From CAYQNU01 sp964419055 (lineage in GTDB: Bacteria; Bacteroidota; Bacteroidia; Flavobacteriales_D; Parvicellaceae): a DNA stretch of 64,000 bases. This document shows, piece by piece, positions 7,683 to 16,895 of this stretch. The notes under the pieces were generated by a model that saw nothing but the letters and a program-made list of their open reading frames with translations, ran no database searches and was not told where the DNA came from. Position numbers and translations under genes: made by a program. The stretch is taken from NCBI GenBank assembly GCA_964419055.1, contig CAYQNU010000009.1, positions 62,001 through 126,000 of the forward strand. Direction: 5' to 3'. Position 1 is the stretch's first letter, and every line of letters begins with the position of its first letter.

Positions 7683-9161
7683 ATGAAAAAGATTTTAGTA
7701 GCGAATAGAGGTGAAATTGCATTGAGAGTGATGAGAACCTGTAAACGTTTAGGAATTAAAACAGTAGCCGTTTACAGTGAGGCTGATGCGAATGCTCCTT
7801 TTGTGAAATTTGCGGATGAATCGGTTTGTATTGGACCGCCTCCTAGTAGTCAAAGTTATTTGTTAGGAGATAAAATAATCCAAGTATGTAAAGATTTGGG
7901 TGTTGAAGGTATTCATCCAGGATATGGATTTTTAAGTGAAAATGCGGCATTTGCTGAAAAAGCTACTGCTGCTGGAATTACATTTATAGGCCCATCAACC
8001 TATGCAATGGAAATAATGGGTAGTAAATTGGCTGCTAAGGCAGCAGTTAAAAAATACGGAATTCCTATGGTGCCTGGAATTGACGAAGCTATTACCGACA
8101 TTCCTTTAGCATTAAAAAAATCACTGGAAATTGGATATCCCATTCTAATAAAAGCTTCAGCAGGTGGTGGTGGTAAAGGAATGCGTATTGTTGAAAATCC
8201 TGAAGAATTTGTTCAGCAAATGGATATGGCCGTTAGTGAAGCCATTAGTGCCTTTGGAGACGGAGCAGTATTTATAGAACGATATGTTGGTTCACCTAGA
8301 CATATTGAAATTCAGATAATGGCCGATCAACATGGTAATGTTGTTTATCTATTTGAACGAGAATGCTCTATTCAAAGAAGACATCAAAAAGTAGTAGAGG
8401 AAGCACCATCAAGTGTTTTAACTCCTGAATTAAGAAAAGCGATGGGAGAAGCTGCCTGTGATGTTGCTCGTGCGTGCGATTATTATGGAGCAGGAACGGT
8501 AGAATTCTTATATGAAAATGGTGAATTCTTCTTTTTAGAAATGAACACACGACTACAAGTAGAACATCCTGTAACAGAAATGATTACTGGAGTCGATTTA
8601 GTGGAAGAACAAATTAATGTGGCAAAAGGATTACCTCTTTCATTCAAACAGGAGGATTTAACTATAAATGGTCATTCATTAGAAATAAGAGTTTATGCAG
8701 AAGATCCAAAAAATAATTTTTTACCTGACATAGGAACACTCGAAGTGTACAAACGACCTACGGGAGAAGGAGTGCGAGTGGATGATGGTTTTGAAGAAGG
8801 AATGGAAATACCTATTTATTACGATCCGATGATTGCTAAATTGGTTGTTCACGGAAAAGATAGAGCAGAGGCTATTCGCAAAATGACCAAAGCGATCGAA
8901 GATTTTGATATTGTAGGAATAAAAACTACGTTGGATTTTTGCAAATATGCCATTAATCATGAAGCATTTGTGAGTGGTAATTTTGATACTCATTTCGTAA
9001 AACATAATTACAAAGATCCTTCAATATTGGATAATGTTGACCAAGAAGTGATGCAGGTCGCAGCCATTATGGGTAATTTTTTCATTGAAGATACAGCCAA
9101 TGAACCTTATTCTGCTCCTAATGCAGAGTATACCAATTGGATGAGCAAGAGATTGAGTTAA
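7683..9161 (+). CDS. accC: Biotin carboxylase subunit of an acyl-CoA carboxylase
   Basis: The 492-residue ATP-grasp enzyme carboxylates biotin on a carrier protein using ATP and bicarbonate. The N-terminal domain starts MKKILVANRGEIALR; the glycine-rich ATP loop GGGGKGMR is at 161-168; the RECSIQRRHQK segment is at 226-236; the metal/bicarbonate region FLEMNTRLQVEHPVTE lies near 280-300. Length is in the upper range for AccC and there is no fused biotinyl domain. Carrier (AccB) and carboxyltransferase genes are not in the window, so it could serve acetyl-CoA or propionyl-CoA carboxylase. An SDR and an acyl-CoA-synthetase-like gene follow at 9 and 5 nt, hinting at one lipid-metabolism operon. 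Confidence 0.93.
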   Translation: MKKILVANRGEIALRVMRTCKRLGIKTVAVYSEADANAPFVKFADESVCIGPPPSSQSYLLGDKIIQVCKDLGVEGIHPGYGFLSENAAFAEKATAAGITFIGPSTYAMEIMGSKLAAKAAVKKYGIPMVPGIDEAITDIPLALKKSLEIGYPILIKASAGGGGKGMRIVENPEEFVQQMDMAVSEAISAFGDGAVFIERYVGSPRHIEIQIMADQHGNVVYLFERECSIQRRHQKVVEEAPSSVLTPELRKAMGEAACDVARACDYYGAGTVEFLYENGEFFFLEMNTRLQVEHPVTEMITGVDLVEEQINVAKGLPLSFKQEDLTINGHSLEIRVYAEDPKNNFLPDIGTLEVYKRPTGEGVRVDDGFEEGMEIPIYYDPMIAKLVVHGKDRAEAIRKMTKAIEDFDIVGIKTTLDFCKYAINHEAFVSGNFDTHFVKHNYKDPSILDNVDQEVMQVAAIMGNFFIEDTANEPYSAPNAEYTNWMSKRLS

Positions 9162-9170
9162 TTCATTTTC

Positions 9171-10001
9171 ATGCCAAAACCTATAGAATATTTTCTTTTT
9201 CCGTCTATAATCTATCCGAAAATTAAGATAGATGAAAAATTAGAAGGGAAAACGATATTAATCACTGGAGCAACCTATGGTATTGGAGAAGCAACGGTAA
9301 AAGCGTTATCTAAAAGCGGAGCAGAATTGATTTTGGTCGCGCGAACTAAAGAAAAATTAGTTGAACTGCAAAAATCAGTTATTTCTCAAGGAGGTAAGTG
9401 TCAAATTTTTGCTGCTGATTTGTATCTAGAATCTTCGGTTGATGAATTGATTCAATTTTTGGAACAGTCAAGATTGAATATTGATATATTCATTAATAAT
9501 GCTGGAAAATCAATAAGAAGATCTATTTTTGAATCTTTGGATAGATTTCACGATTTTACCAGAACAAATTCCATTAATTATCTCAATCCGGTTAAGCTAT
9601 CATTATACGTCATACCTCATTTGATTAAAACCAAGGGTCAATTGATAAATATTTCTGCCATAAATGTCCTTTTCCTTCCTGCACCAAAATGGGCAGCATA
9701 TCAAGCTTCAAAATCGGCTTATGATCAATGGGTGCGGTCGGTGAAGCCTGAGCTAAAAAGTAAAGGAGTTACCGTTTCAAGTATTTATTTGCCTTTAGTT
9801 AAAACTCGAATGATTACTCCAACTAAAGAATATGATAACGTTCCTGCTATGTCTCCAGAAAACGTAGCCAATATTGTAATTAAAGCATTGAATTCAAAAA
9901 CCACCCTATTTAAACCTTGGTGGACAATATTTCCTCAAATTTCTTCTGTATTGTTTCGAAGGCTAGGAGAATCCTTTTTTGTCAAAAAATCTAAAGTATA
10001 A
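9171..10001 (+). CDS. Short-chain dehydrogenase/reductase (classical SDR)
   Basis: The 276-residue protein has the classical SDR plan: TGATYGIG cofactor loop (32-39), NNAG (109-112), Ser162, and Tyr177-x3-Lys181 in AAYQASKSAY. A 20-residue N-terminal extension rich in aromatic residues precedes the Rossmann fold and may touch the membrane. The basic residue in VARTKEK after strand 2 suits NADPH. It is flanked 9 nt upstream by accC and 5 nt downstream by an AMP-ligase, and similar SDR + acyl-ligase pairs act on fatty acyl chains in other bacteria, so a lipid substrate is a reasonable inference, not shown. Confidence 0.85.
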   Translation: MPKPIEYFLFPSIIYPKIKIDEKLEGKTILITGATYGIGEATVKALSKSGAELILVARTKEKLVELQKSVISQGGKCQIFAADLYLESSVDELIQFLEQSRLNIDIFINNAGKSIRRSIFESLDRFHDFTRTNSINYLNPVKLSLYVIPHLIKTKGQLINISAINVLFLPAPKWAAYQASKSAYDQWVRSVKPELKSKGVTVSSIYLPLVKTRMITPTKEYDNVPAMSPENVANIVIKALNSKTTLFKPWWTIFPQISSVLFRRLGESFFVKKSKV

Positions 10002-10006
10002 TTGAA

Positions 10007-11527
10007 ATGATTAAGCTTTTAAGGATTTTACTAATTTCAAAAATTTTATCTCCCAAAGGTTTTGTCTATTTTATAAAATCAGTCTATAATTCAGGACTAA
10101 ATTTATCGACCTTACTTTTTTATTCGGCTTATTACGCACCAAATAAAAAAGCATTGTTTTTTAATGATAAAATTTTTTCCTATAAACAATTACTGGATGA
10201 GGTTTTGTTGTGTTCTCAATTTTTTAAATCAATTAAGTCCAATAATCAGATACAACGTATAGCTATCCATTGCAGAAATAATGAATATTTAATCATCAAT
10301 TTAATGGCTGCTTCGAGGCTAGGGTATGATGTTTATTTATTAAATACTGAATTGAGTCTTGAGCAATTAGAAAATTTACAGAACAAAAATAAATTTGACC
10401 TTCTTATATATGATGCTCATTTTCATAACAAATTTAACAATTCTAATCAGTTTAATAAAACCATTTACTCAAATGAATATCAGTCATTTAATGGTAATCA
10501 AAAACATATAAAAATAAGGAGAGCATTTAGTGGTAAATTGATTGTTTTGACGGGAGGAACAACCGGAAATGCAAAGGCAGCAACACGAAAAACTGCCTCA
10601 ATTGGTTTTATGTACCCGTTGAATGCATTGTTACAAAAAATTAAATTACATCGATACCGTTCGGTCTTAATTGCTATTCCGGCCTTTCATGGATTTGGTT
10701 TGGCCTCCATCATTGTGTCTATATTTCTAAAGAAAGAGATCTATTTTATAGAAAAGTTTGATGATGAAAGTGTTTCAAAATTAATAATGAGTCATCAAAT
10801 TGAAGTAATTACGCTAGTTCCAACACAATTACAACGGCTTTATCAAAGAGATTCGTATGATATACGTTCATTAAAAGTAATAATAACAGGTGGAGCAGCA
10901 ATTAGTCCAACGCTGGTGAATGAAACATTTAATAAATTGGGAGATGTACTTTTTAATTTATACGGTACTTCAGAAGCTGGATTTTGTTTAATGGCTCTGC
11001 CTTCAGATTTAGAAGTGTCACCCGATACTATTGGCAAACCAATTAATGGTGTTTCGGTTGTTTTAAAAGATCTAAAATCAGATGTGATAATTAAAACTAA
11101 AAATACAATTGGTCAAATTTATTTAAAAAGTGGATGGTCAATTTCTTCATCACATTCATTAATTGATACAGGCGATTTAGGTTATTTTGATGACAATAAT
11201 TGTTATTTTTTGAAAGGAAGAGCAGATGATATGATTGTTTCGGGAGGAGAAAATGTTTTTCCTAAAGATATTGAAGTTGTTTTAATGCAACACGTTTTTG
11301 TAAAAGACGTAACAGTTATTGGCTTTAGCGATATGGACTTTGGACAACGTTTAAAAGCATTTGTTGTGTTAAAAGAAGGTGCTGATTTAACATCAGCAGA
11401 ACTACTTTTATGGCTCAAAGACAAAGTCGCTCGGTTTCAAATGCCAAAGGATATTGTTTTTTTAAAACAGTTGCCTTTAACAGCAATTGGTAAAATAGAT
11501 AAAAAAGCTTTACAAGCTAATTTTTAA
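10007..11527 (+). CDS. AMP-dependent synthetase/ligase (acyl-CoA-synthetase-like)
   Basis: The 506-residue enzyme should adenylate a carboxylic acid and probably transfer it to CoA. The AMP-binding P-loop reads LTGGTTGNAK (181-190), changed from the usual TSGTTGxPKG; later motifs LYGTSEAGF, DTGDLGYFD, KGRADDMIVSGGENVFP and the catalytic lysine in GKIDKK (Lys496) are intact. The N-terminal third is shortened and unusually rich in Asn/Lys. It has no signal peptide. It follows the SDR gene by 5 nt and should be co-transcribed. The stop overlaps the end of the convergent T9SS cargo gene by 11 nt. The acyl substrate is unknown. Confidence 0.85.
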   Translation: MIKLLRILLISKILSPKGFVYFIKSVYNSGLNLSTLLFYSAYYAPNKKALFFNDKIFSYKQLLDEVLLCSQFFKSIKSNNQIQRIAIHCRNNEYLIINLMAASRLGYDVYLLNTELSLEQLENLQNKNKFDLLIYDAHFHNKFNNSNQFNKTIYSNEYQSFNGNQKHIKIRRAFSGKLIVLTGGTTGNAKAATRKTASIGFMYPLNALLQKIKLHRYRSVLIAIPAFHGFGLASIIVSIFLKKEIYFIEKFDDESVSKLIMSHQIEVITLVPTQLQRLYQRDSYDIRSLKVIITGGAAISPTLVNETFNKLGDVLFNLYGTSEAGFCLMALPSDLEVSPDTIGKPINGVSVVLKDLKSDVIIKTKNTIGQIYLKSGWSISSSHSLIDTGDLGYFDDNNCYFLKGRADDMIVSGGENVFPKDIEVVLMQHVFVKDVTVIGFSDMDFGQRLKAFVVLKEGADLTSAELLLWLKDKVARFQMPKDIVFLKQLPLTAIGKIDKKALQANF

Positions 11528-13370
11528 TTATTAAGCAGTTTTTATCTTTAAAAACAATAGTATAACTTCCTTTCGACAAGTTTGAAAAATCAAGTTTTGC
11601 TGTGATAGTGCTAATTTTTTCTTTTTCAACAAATTGCGTCACATCATTTCCTTTCATATCAATAACTTGTATCGCATCAATTTCAATAGAGGGGAATTGA
11701 ACGGTTACAACATTTGCAGTAGGGTTTGGAAAAGCAATGAGTTCGTTGATATTAGTAATAAAATTAACAGTTTTCACATCTGAATACGAAAATTTCCCAT
11801 CAAAATCAGTTTGTTTGAGTCTGTAAAATGATAATCCCATATAAGGTGATTTATCGGTAGTTTGATAACTCAACAATGAAGTTGAATTTCCAGCACCTTC
11901 CATTTCACCCACAAAAGACCAATTTTCACCGTCTGTAGATTTTTCTACGGTAAAGAAATCATTATTAATTTCGGAAGCCGTTTGCCAACTTACTAGGACT
12001 TCATTAAAGATTGGACGAGCATCAAAATTTACTAATTCAATAGGAAGAGGCGTCTGCACTGAGTTGATTGTGGCTATCGTAAATCTTACATTATTGGTCA
12101 ATTCAGTTACATTTGAAAATTCATAAATTCCTCCGCCCAAATCTATTGCTCCACCTTTGGGTGTTTCGTCTGCAAAAAGGCCATCATTGTCCGTATCTAC
12201 CAACAAACGCAAATCGGTAACAGTTATAGCACCTAAACCATTCAAATCCCAACGCATATCTACATCGCCCACATCAACAGCCGTACCCGAAGCGTTCACT
12301 TCACTAACGCGCCAAACTCTATCAAAACGAGCATCTACTGAGGAAGGAATGTCTGTATAGTGAACAGCCCCGGCAACACCATTATTATGACCCCAAAGCA
12401 AAAACTCATTATCATTTAAATCTGAAGCTCCTAATATCCTTACTATCCCAGTTCCTTGCGCCTCTGTATGCAAATTGGAGACATCCACGCGACCAATTCC
12501 AGCTACTTCAAAATCAAAATTACCATTAGCTGGATTATCTTGTAGATAAACTTCATTTGCTCCTAATGACAATCCGTATTTTGAAGCTAGATAATTGTCA
12601 ATAATAATCCGTTGTGCTGAATTAACTTCAGTATTATACATTATTATTTCTGCAATATTTCCATTCCAAGATTCCCCAGCTTGACTTCCAATAGCTACAT
12701 CAGTCCATGAACGTAGTGTTCCATTGTGGGATGTGTTATTTCCTGCTGCAGAATTATTCACATATTGGTCAATTCTGTTAGATCTATATATGCTGTTTAG
12801 AATATAAAAAGTATTAGAATTTAAAGTAGTAACTTGTGAAATATTTTGTTGAGTATTATTTGACTGTACTCCACGTCCCCAAACTCTTGTCCCTGCTGCA
12901 TTACTTACCCACAAACCTATAACTTTATCAGCAGCTCCTCCGCTTCCACTTAGACCTGCTGGAGAAGCTTGTAATATGCCTGGGTTGGCGCTTGGTAAAG
13001 TTGAATAAGATGCTATTGCCCAAATTGAAGCTGAATTCCCTGATGATAAACCTGTTGAAACCAATCTGTCGGCATTGGAACTTGTGTTTCTAATTACAGG
13101 GTTTCCGTTTAATGAATTGGTAATATAATTGGGTCTATTACCAGCGGTTCCTTGAGAGGCATTTCGCCCATTACCTGAACGATCATTCCATTGTTGCACA
13201 TTATCATTATTAACCGCTAGGGTAGTTCCTGCATTGGAATAAACACCAAAAGTAGGGTCAAGCCAAAGAACATTGTTGGTTGAGTTACCCACACCTCCTG
13301 GGCCCGTTTGTGAATAGAAAACAAAGGGTAATAAAAAGGATGATATTAGGAATGATGTATGTAGTTTCAT
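11517..13370 (-). CDS. Secreted T9SS cargo protein with LamG-like N-terminal domain
   Basis: The 617-residue protein starts at the ATG at 13370 with a signal peptide (MKLHTSFLISSFLLPFVFYS). Residues about 20-265 look like the concanavalin/LamG-type domain found in many Bacteroidota surface proteins (NVLWLDPTFGVY, WNDRSGNGRNASQ, IAEIIMYNTEV). A region of beta repeats follows (YLQDNPANG...WRVSEV), then a fibronectin-like part (WQTASEINNDFFTVEKSTDG). The C-terminal 75 residues are a type A T9SS sorting domain (AFPNPTANVVTVQFP ... LSKGSYTIVFK). It is thus exported by type IX secretion and anchored or released; its ligand is unknown. The stop overlaps the convergent ligase gene by 11 nt. Confidence 0.85.
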   Translation of the reverse strand: MKLHTSFLISSFLLPFVFYSQTGPGGVGNSTNNVLWLDPTFGVYSNAGTTLAVNNDNVQQWNDRSGNGRNASQGTAGNRPNYITNSLNGNPVIRNTSSNADRLVSTGLSSGNSASIWAIASYSTLPSANPGILQASPAGLSGSGGAADKVIGLWVSNAAGTRVWGRGVQSNNTQQNISQVTTLNSNTFYILNSIYRSNRIDQYVNNSAAGNNTSHNGTLRSWTDVAIGSQAGESWNGNIAEIIMYNTEVNSAQRIIIDNYLASKYGLSLGANEVYLQDNPANGNFDFEVAGIGRVDVSNLHTEAQGTGIVRILGASDLNDNEFLLWGHNNGVAGAVHYTDIPSSVDARFDRVWRVSEVNASGTAVDVGDVDMRWDLNGLGAITVTDLRLLVDTDNDGLFADETPKGGAIDLGGGIYEFSNVTELTNNVRFTIATINSVQTPLPIELVNFDARPIFNEVLVSWQTASEINNDFFTVEKSTDGENWSFVGEMEGAGNSTSLLSYQTTDKSPYMGLSFYRLKQTDFDGKFSYSDVKTVNFITNINELIAFPNPTANVVTVQFPSIEIDAIQVIDMKGNDVTQFVEKEKISTITAKLDFSNLSKGSYTIVFKDKNCLIIKN

Positions 13371-13465
13371 AGTTAACAAACTGAATTAAGATTCAATAAT
13401 TGACGTAAAACTAATCAATTTATATAAATTGTGTCTTTTTTTTATAAAAAGCAGATTGTTAATGA

Positions 13466-14707
13466 TTAATCATTTATTTCTAAATCTAAAATTTCAATTG
13501 CTTTTTCATTCTTTATGGACATCGTTGGAATGCCATTTTTAAGTTCAACCGTACCTGTAATGCAGACTTTTTTCAAGTACAACTCTTCTTCAGGTTGGTA
13601 GCTAAAATTTGTTCGATCTTTTTCCCAAATGCTCACTGAAAATATGGCATTCGGAAATTTTTTATCTAAATTAAGAAATGTTGAACCCGATTTTTCAGAA
13701 TATTTTGTGGATACAACGGTTCCACAAACACAACTTACCGTTCCTTCATTATATTTAGCTTGCACCGTATTTATTTTTCCTTTGGGTAGGGAAGTAGGTA
13801 AAATGGGCTCTACATCATTTTCTGCTCCTCTGGTTTTCATATTTGTGGCATTGGTATTCATTTCCAATTGAGTTTCTAACGCATCAGGTAATGTTGCGAA
13901 AAAATCCAATCCTGTTTGTTTTTCAATGTCATCAATGCTCACAGCATAACTGATAACAGGGTAGGAACAGTTACCATTTGGAATCATAAATCCTATGGCA
14001 TATTCTTGCCCAGGAGTTAAGTCCAGTATTATTTTGTAAATTAATTTTGGAATGGAAACTTCATTTACTTTACCTGTGTTTTGCATTTTTGGCAAACTGT
14101 CATGTAATAAGGAACCTGTAACAACATAAATTTCTCTCTTGTTAGCTATCACATAATCACGCACAACGTTCTCTAATTCAGCCCATTTTTCTCGGTTAAA
14201 TTCAGGTTTTTGAGGGCTAATATTCGAATATAAATAGGACTGACTTAAGGCTATGGGCGACCATCTAAAATCTGCTGAAGGAGCCATATGACCTCTGTCA
14301 TATCCACTGTACCAATAATCTGCTGTGACTGCTGTACCCGTTTTTACCAAACTATCTTCTCTAAAATCATTTGTTCTGCTTACATTTCCTTGAATAATGT
14401 CAGGAATAACCATGTGCATTACCCAACGTGGTTGCTCATGTTTTTCATCATAGGCCAAATGCATTGCACTGTGTTTGATTATAGGTAAATTTTCTTTTCC
14501 TTTTGGATGGCCTAAAGCATCAATTTTAGATGAAATATAATTTAATTTAAGTCCCTCCAAAACCAATCTTGAACTGTCTAATTGGTGATTAATCCTATTT
14601 TGAAACGCTTCAACCTCTTCAATTCTTTTCGTAATATCGTTTTGCGAATAGCTAACTGTATAGGTGGACAATCCAAGCAAGGTTAGATAAAGTGTAATAT
14701 ATTTCAT
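13466..14707 (-). CDS. Exported DNA/RNA non-specific endonuclease (NUC1) fused to an OB-fold domain
   Basis: From the ATG at 14707 the protein has 413 residues. A signal peptide (residues 1-22) exports it. The beta-beta-alpha-metal nuclease domain holds the catalytic DRGHMAPSADF (Asp137-Arg-Gly-His140) and SNISPQKPEFNREKW with the metal-binding Asn. The last ~100 residues (NTVQAKYNEGTVSCVCGTVV ... GIPTMSIKN) look like an OB-fold nucleic-acid-binding domain; this extra domain is unusual for the family. The start overlaps the stop of the upstream thioredoxin-fold gene as ATGA, which selects this ATG over one 12 nt upstream and implies translational coupling. Likely role: digesting extracellular or periplasmic nucleic acid. 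Confidence 0.88.
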   Translation of the reverse strand: MKYITLYLTLLGLSTYTVSYSQNDITKRIEEVEAFQNRINHQLDSSRLVLEGLKLNYISSKIDALGHPKGKENLPIIKHSAMHLAYDEKHEQPRWVMHMVIPDIIQGNVSRTNDFREDSLVKTGTAVTADYWYSGYDRGHMAPSADFRWSPIALSQSYLYSNISPQKPEFNREKWAELENVVRDYVIANKREIYVVTGSLLHDSLPKMQNTGKVNEVSIPKLIYKIILDLTPGQEYAIGFMIPNGNCSYPVISYAVSIDDIEKQTGLDFFATLPDALETQLEMNTNATNMKTRGAENDVEPILPTSLPKGKINTVQAKYNEGTVSCVCGTVVSTKYSEKSGSTFLNLDKKFPNAIFSVSIWEKDRTNFSYQPEEELYLKKVCITGTVELKNGIPTMSIKNEKAIEILDLEIND

Positions 14708-15264
14708 ATGTTTTTCCATTTAATATTGCAGCCTAAACTTGGTTTTTGTTCAAAATCCAAGGGCTTATTTTTAATTAAATAATCAAAAACCATTCTCAAA
14801 TCCCTTCCATCGTTAGGAAGTTCATTTCCTGGCCTTGCATCATCCATTTGACCTCTATAAATGCAGGTATTTTGTGCATCAAATACTGAAAAATCTGGAG
14901 TGCATGCAGCATCATAGGCTCGAGCAATTTCTTGTGATTCGTCATATAAATAGGGAAACGGAAACGATAACTCCATAGCCAATGCTTTCATTTTTTCAGG
15001 CGCATCTTCGGGGTAATTGAGGGCGTCATTTGAACTAATTGCAATAAATCCGATACCTTTCAATTGATAATCGTGGGTAATCTTTATGAGTTGTTCTCTA
15101 ACATGGATAACAAAAGGACAATGATTGCAAATAAACATAACCAACGTTCCTTTTTCACCTTTAAGATCATTAAAAGTATACTGTTTTTCATTCACCACAT
15201 TGATTAGCGAAAATTCGGGGGCTTTATAACCTAAAGGAATTTCTTTTGTATACGTTCGTGCCAT
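14704..15264 (-). CDS. Thioredoxin-fold redoxin (AhpC/TSA-related) with CxxC
   Basis: The 186-residue protein has the redoxin layout: GYKAPEFSLINVV near the N-terminus, then LVMFICNHCPFV with Cys46-Asn-His-Cys49, a CxxC redox site. The later cis-proline region and RGQMDDARPGNELPNDGRDL match a widespread family annotated as thioredoxin family protein. No signal peptide is seen, so it is probably cytoplasmic. It is upstream of, and overlaps by 4 nt, the secreted nuclease gene. The redox partner is unknown. Confidence 0.82.
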   Translation of the reverse strand: MARTYTKEIPLGYKAPEFSLINVVNEKQYTFNDLKGEKGTLVMFICNHCPFVIHVREQLIKITHDYQLKGIGFIAISSNDALNYPEDAPEKMKALAMELSFPFPYLYDESQEIARAYDAACTPDFSVFDAQNTCIYRGQMDDARPGNELPNDGRDLRMVFDYLIKNKPLDFEQKPSLGCNIKWKNI

Positions 15265-15339
15265 TAATTTGTATATTTGGTCTAAAATTAATCTAATTAT
15301 AGGTTACTTCAAGTATTTTTATAAAAAAATAATAAGTCT

Positions 15340-16737
15340 ATGCGTCTTTCAATTTTACTTTTTGTTGCTTTATTTTCTATAGTATTCAAATCATACTCGG
15401 TTTCTCCAATTCGAGATTATAAAAATGACTCCATCCAATTTAGAGCTATTTTTGATGCTGTTTTAACGAATGGTAAATGTCATGAATATTTGCGTCAATT
15501 GTGTAAAGACATTGGACATAGACTCACCGCTTCTAAAAATTCGTATAAAGCGATTGAATGGGGAAAAAAGACATTGGAATCATTGGCCTTGGACAACGTT
15601 TTTCTTCAACAAATCGAAGTACCTCATTGGGAACGTGGAGAAATAGAACGGTTGGACTTTTCATCAAAATCAAACCCTTTATATTCTCCCAAATGTACAG
15701 CGCTGGGTGGATCTGTGGGTACGAATGGTAAAGTTATTGAAGGTGAGATATTGGAAATAAAAGATTGGGCGCATTTGGAAAAAATGTCGGTGAGCGAAGT
15801 TAAAGATAAAATCATTTTCTACAGTCGTCCCATGAACCCTGTTTTTATATCCACCTTTCATGCTTATGGCGATTGTGGGAGTTACCGTATGCAAGGTGCT
15901 ATAGAAGCATCAAAAAAAGGAGCTAAAGCTATTATTATTCGTTCGTTAACGTTAAAGGAAGATGAAAATCCTCACACAGGTATGATGCAATATGAAGAAG
16001 GTGTAGAGAAAATTCCGGGGATGGCTATCAGTGCTAAAGATGCTTATCAGCTTTCACTCATGCTCAAAGAAGATCCCAAAACCAAAGCAAGAATGAAATT
16101 AGATTCGAAAATACTACCGGATACTGTTTCTTACAATGTAATTGGTGAAATTAAAGGGACAGAATTTCCAGATGAAATAATTTTGGTGGGTGGTCATCTC
16201 GATTCTTGGGATATAGGAGAAGGTGCTCACGATGATGGAGCCGGATGTGTACAAAGTATTGAGGTTTTGAGATTAATGAAATTGATGAGTTACAAACCTA
16301 AAAGAACTATAAGATGTGTGTTGTATATGAATGAAGAAAATGGAAATATGGGAGGTAAAACCTATGCTAAATATGCAAAAGATAATAAAGTCAACCATAT
16401 TTTTGCCTTGGAAACGGACAGAGGAGGTTTTTCGCCTAGAGGATTCAGTATTGATGGAACAGCTGATCAGATTAGTCAATTAGTAGGTTACAATAAATTG
16501 TTTGAGCCGTATTTTATTCATTTGTTTGACAAAGGATATAGTGGGGTAGATATTGGCCCTCTTAAAGACGGAAAAGTTTGTTTAGTTGGTTTGATTCCAG
16601 ATTCACAACGATATTTCGATTTTCACCATGCACAAAGTGATGTTTGGGAAAGTGTACACAAAAGAGAGTTGGAATTAGGGGCAGCAGCTATTGCCGCAAT
16701 GGTATATTTAGTGGATCAGTACGGAATAGTTAAATAA
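15340..16737 (+). CDS. Secreted M28-family zinc aminopeptidase/carboxypeptidase Q-like
   Basis: The protein has 465 residues, with a signal peptide (MRLSILLFVALFSIVFKSYS). A protease-associated (PA) domain is inserted at about 130-250, as in carboxypeptidase Q. The co-catalytic zinc ligands are visible: GGHLDSWDIGEGAHDDGAG (first His and two Asp), MNEENGNMGG (the Glu-Glu pair with the general base), LETDRGG (Asp) and DFHHAQSD (His). The family removes single amino acids from peptides outside the cytoplasm. No sorting domain follows. The gene is divergent from the redoxin-nuclease pair, with 75 bp between the starts holding both promoters. Confidence 0.92.
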   Translation: MRLSILLFVALFSIVFKSYSVSPIRDYKNDSIQFRAIFDAVLTNGKCHEYLRQLCKDIGHRLTASKNSYKAIEWGKKTLESLALDNVFLQQIEVPHWERGEIERLDFSSKSNPLYSPKCTALGGSVGTNGKVIEGEILEIKDWAHLEKMSVSEVKDKIIFYSRPMNPVFISTFHAYGDCGSYRMQGAIEASKKGAKAIIIRSLTLKEDENPHTGMMQYEEGVEKIPGMAISAKDAYQLSLMLKEDPKTKARMKLDSKILPDTVSYNVIGEIKGTEFPDEIILVGGHLDSWDIGEGAHDDGAGCVQSIEVLRLMKLMSYKPKRTIRCVLYMNEENGNMGGKTYAKYAKDNKVNHIFALETDRGGFSPRGFSIDGTADQISQLVGYNKLFEPYFIHLFDKGYSGVDIGPLKDGKVCLVGLIPDSQRYFDFHHAQSDVWESVHKRELELGAAAIAAMVYLVDQYGIVK

Positions 16738-16895
16738 GGATTATTTTGGATTAATATTTTATATTTCAGAGTTAATGCAGAACATTATTCTGACTTATAT
16801 GCTTTTTTCTGAATTAATAAATTTATTACTCTATTTTATGTAACTGGCTTATTGGGTTGAAGTTATGAATAGCATAATCAACAAAACCCACTTTT

